A stretch of DNA of 8,729 bases from Nitrospira sp. (lineage in GTDB: Bacteria; Nitrospirota; Nitrospiria; Nitrospirales; Nitrospiraceae): contig JAAUPT010000048.1 of assembly GCA_012032965.1 (NCBI GenBank), forward strand, positions 1 to 8,729, in the 5' to 3' direction. The position numbers and the translations under genes were made by a program. The notes under the pieces were generated by a model that worked only from the letters and a program-made list of their open reading frames with translations, had not been told where the DNA came from and ran no database searches. This document shows positions 7,189-8,729 of this stretch, piece after piece (the stretch's first letter is position 1; each line of letters opens with the position of its first letter).

Positions 7189-8729
7189 ATGACACTCTGG
7201 AGCCGGTCTCACAGTCTCCAGCAGAAGATCATCGCAGCAATTGTGATGGTCGGCCTCCTGCCACTGGTCCTCCTCCTGGCCTTAATTTACGTGGAAGAAC
7301 GACGTGCCCTGCGTGAGTCCACGGGGGCTAATTTAAAGAGGCGGCTGTCGAGGCCGCTCGTCGGATCGAAATGCACGTGAGCCGTAGTATGAGTGAGGCC
7401 CAGCAGCTCGCGACCACGCCCTTTCTCCGTACTGCTGTCTCGGAAGCCAACCGTACCTATGAAGGCAAAGACGCGCGGAGCATTTCGGAAATCATCCATG
7501 ATTGGCAACAGCGCTGGAAGCAACGTGATAAGCGAAGCGAGTTTCCTCTCTTTGTCAACCAAATCGTGACCAATTACTTGATTCGGTGGCACGAGATTCG
7601 AAAGTCTGACTATGTCGGCATTTTGGTCACGGATGGACAGGGAGCCTTAGTCGTCAGCTCCATTCCACAAGTAGAATACTCGTATGCCAAAACTGCGTGG
7701 TGGCAAGCGGTGGTCAAAGAGGGAAGTCAGCAACCCTATGTGAGCGAAATCGCCTTCGACCCTGCCTTTGGGACTCACGTCGTAGTCGTGGCGGCGCCGA
7801 TTTTCGACGATCAACGTCGTGCCGTAATTGGGACTGTGACGATTCTGCTTCGGCGTGACACGTTGTTTCAATCCATTACCGATGGGTCGTTCGGTACGAC
7901 GGGGCATGCCATTCTGTTCGACTCAGATGGGGGAGTGGTGATCTGTCCGGTGCTTGGGCCTGAAGCCCATTCTGTCGATTCCAAATTGTTCATCGCACTA
8001 GAGGCGTTGAAACCCGGATGGGCGGTCGTGGACGACGATTCGCACGGTCATCAGCATGCACTGATTGGGTATGCGCCTGTGCGGTTCGCTGATCGCCTTG
8101 CGAACGGGAGTCTAGGTGGAAAACGGTGGATCACAGTCGTGCGTCAGGATCCAACGGAAACCTTCGCTCCGTTGGGCGAGTTGATCATCAAGATCGTGGT
8201 GTTTGGTGTGGCCGTGTTGATCGGGCTTGGGGCAATCGGAATCCTTGCCGCTCGTCGGATCGCGAAGCCCATTCGGATGCTACAGGAGGGGGTCCAGCAG
8301 ATCGGAAGCGGTCGTTTAGACCAGCGGTTGGATCTAAAAACCGGCGATGAGATCGAACAGCTCGCTATGGCCTTCAATCACATGGCAGCCAATCTGCAAC
8401 GTTCGTTCGGTCAGCTGGAACAGCGAGTGATAGAGGTGCGGCAGCTCGAGGAGAAATATCGCGATCTGATTGAACATGCCCCTGAAATGATCTGCCAACT
8501 GGATCGAGGCGGTCGGCTCGTTCACGTCAATAAAACCGGCCTCGACAAGCTCGGATACGAGCGTGATGAAATCTTGGGCATGAAACTATGGGATCTCGTT
8601 CCTAGTGGGCAGGAATCGAAAGTGTTGCACTATCTCGAGCAGCTTGTCAGTTATGGGCAAAGCTCAATCGAAACCCTGTTGCTGGCGAGGGATGGACGTC
8701 ACATCGATGTAGAGATTCATGCGACGGCA
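7189..8729 (+). CDS. dCache-HAMP-PAS membrane sensor, probably a histidine kinase; frame break; 3' partial
   Basis: Inner-membrane signal receptor. After joining the two frames, residues 14-35 form transmembrane helix 1. About 36-331 is periplasmic and resembles a double Cache domain (VGILVTDGQGALVVSS, TAWWQAVV with W171-W172, FDPAFGTHVVVVAAPIFDD, then a second lobe around HAILFDSDGGVVI). 332-355 is transmembrane helix 2, and a HAMP domain follows (P361, G-D387-E388-I). A short coiled coil leads into a PAS domain from about 424 (YRDLIEHAPEMICQLDRGG, LGYERDEILGMKLWDLVP). The window ends inside or just after that PAS at residue 514. A kinase module is likely beyond but unseen; a diguanylate cyclase is possible. 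The first frame (from ATG 7189, GGAG 7178-7181) stops at TGA 7378-7380. The conserved frame runs from 7335 without a stop to the edge. The shift falls on TTTAAAG (7332-7338). The ligand is unknown. Confidence 0.82.
7332..7358 (+). other. Frame junction of the sensor gene: slippery-type heptamer plus hairpin
   Basis: In the zero frame the codons are AAT TTA AAG, so the heptamer is T TTA AAG, of the canonical -1 slippery form X XXY YYZ. A -1 slip gives N-L-K-E-A-A-V-E-A-A-R-R-I-E, the conserved continuation. GCGGC (7341-7345) pairs with GCCGC (7353-7357) around a 7-base loop, starting only 2 bases after the heptamer, closer than usual. A single missing T or A in TTTAAA explains the same junction more simply. 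Confidence 0.45.

Noticed and set aside
7107..7316. Open frame of 69 codons starting in the spacer and overlapping the start of the sensor gene.
   Set aside because: It is out of frame with the membrane helix and Cache sequence, which explain the region. There is no ribosome binding site or recognisable domain.
3434..7338. Reading the four split genes as real pseudogenes or genuinely divided proteins.
   Set aside because: Each needs only one base to be whole, there are no further lesions, and the breaks mostly sit in short homopolymers. Independent decay of four genes, three of them adjacent core genes, is unlikely. Without reads it cannot be fully excluded.
8126..8350. Plus-strand open frame inside the sensor gene.
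   Set aside because: The frame that is continuous from 7335 encodes a second membrane helix and a HAMP domain over the same bases, so this is an out-of-frame shadow.

Overview
The window is an ordinary bacterial chromosome segment, coded entirely on the + strand with moderately high GC. The order is a glycosyltransferase family 9 gene, argS, tgt, yajC, secD, secF and the start of a membrane sensor protein. The tgt-yajC-secD-secF block is conserved in many Gram-negative bacteria. The GT9 C-terminal cysteine cluster, the style of the Cache/HAMP/PAS sensor and the TTCACGAGATACGCTTCAC-like intergenic sequence suggest a Nitrospirota (Nitrospira-like) genome. That assignment is inference from general familiarity, not from a search.

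Layout: 1-1006 is a GT9 heptosyltransferase-like gene, whose frame is open to the left edge. 1007-1114 is an intergenic stretch with a plausible sigma-70 promoter. 1115-7058 looks like one transcription unit: argS, tgt, yajC, secD and secF, with gaps of about 19 to 62 bases. It supplies arginyl-tRNA, the preQ1 exchange step of queuosine tRNA modification, and the accessory SecDF-YajC part of the Sec translocon. 7059-7188 is a spacer with nested inverted repeats and a hairpin over the next gene's Shine-Dalgarno. From 7189 to the right edge runs a two-transmembrane dCache-HAMP-PAS sensor, cut off by the window.

The striking feature is that four genes (tgt, secD, secF and the sensor) are each broken once by a one-base shift, while argS, yajC and GT9 are intact. 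Conserved protein sequence continues on both sides of every break. Correcting one base in each restores a normal-length product, and in Tgt and SecF the restored numbering places catalytic or functional residues where I recall them in E. coli. At least three breaks can be placed in a short homopolymer. The simplest reading is consensus indel errors in the assembly, not four biological events. The sensor break is the one with a biological alternative: it lies exactly on a T TTA AAG heptamer, a canonical -1 slippery sequence, followed closely by a GC-rich hairpin.

I see no tRNA, rRNA, CRISPR array, insertion sequence or phage gene, and no minus-strand gene. I do not see a convincing new multi-gene system here.
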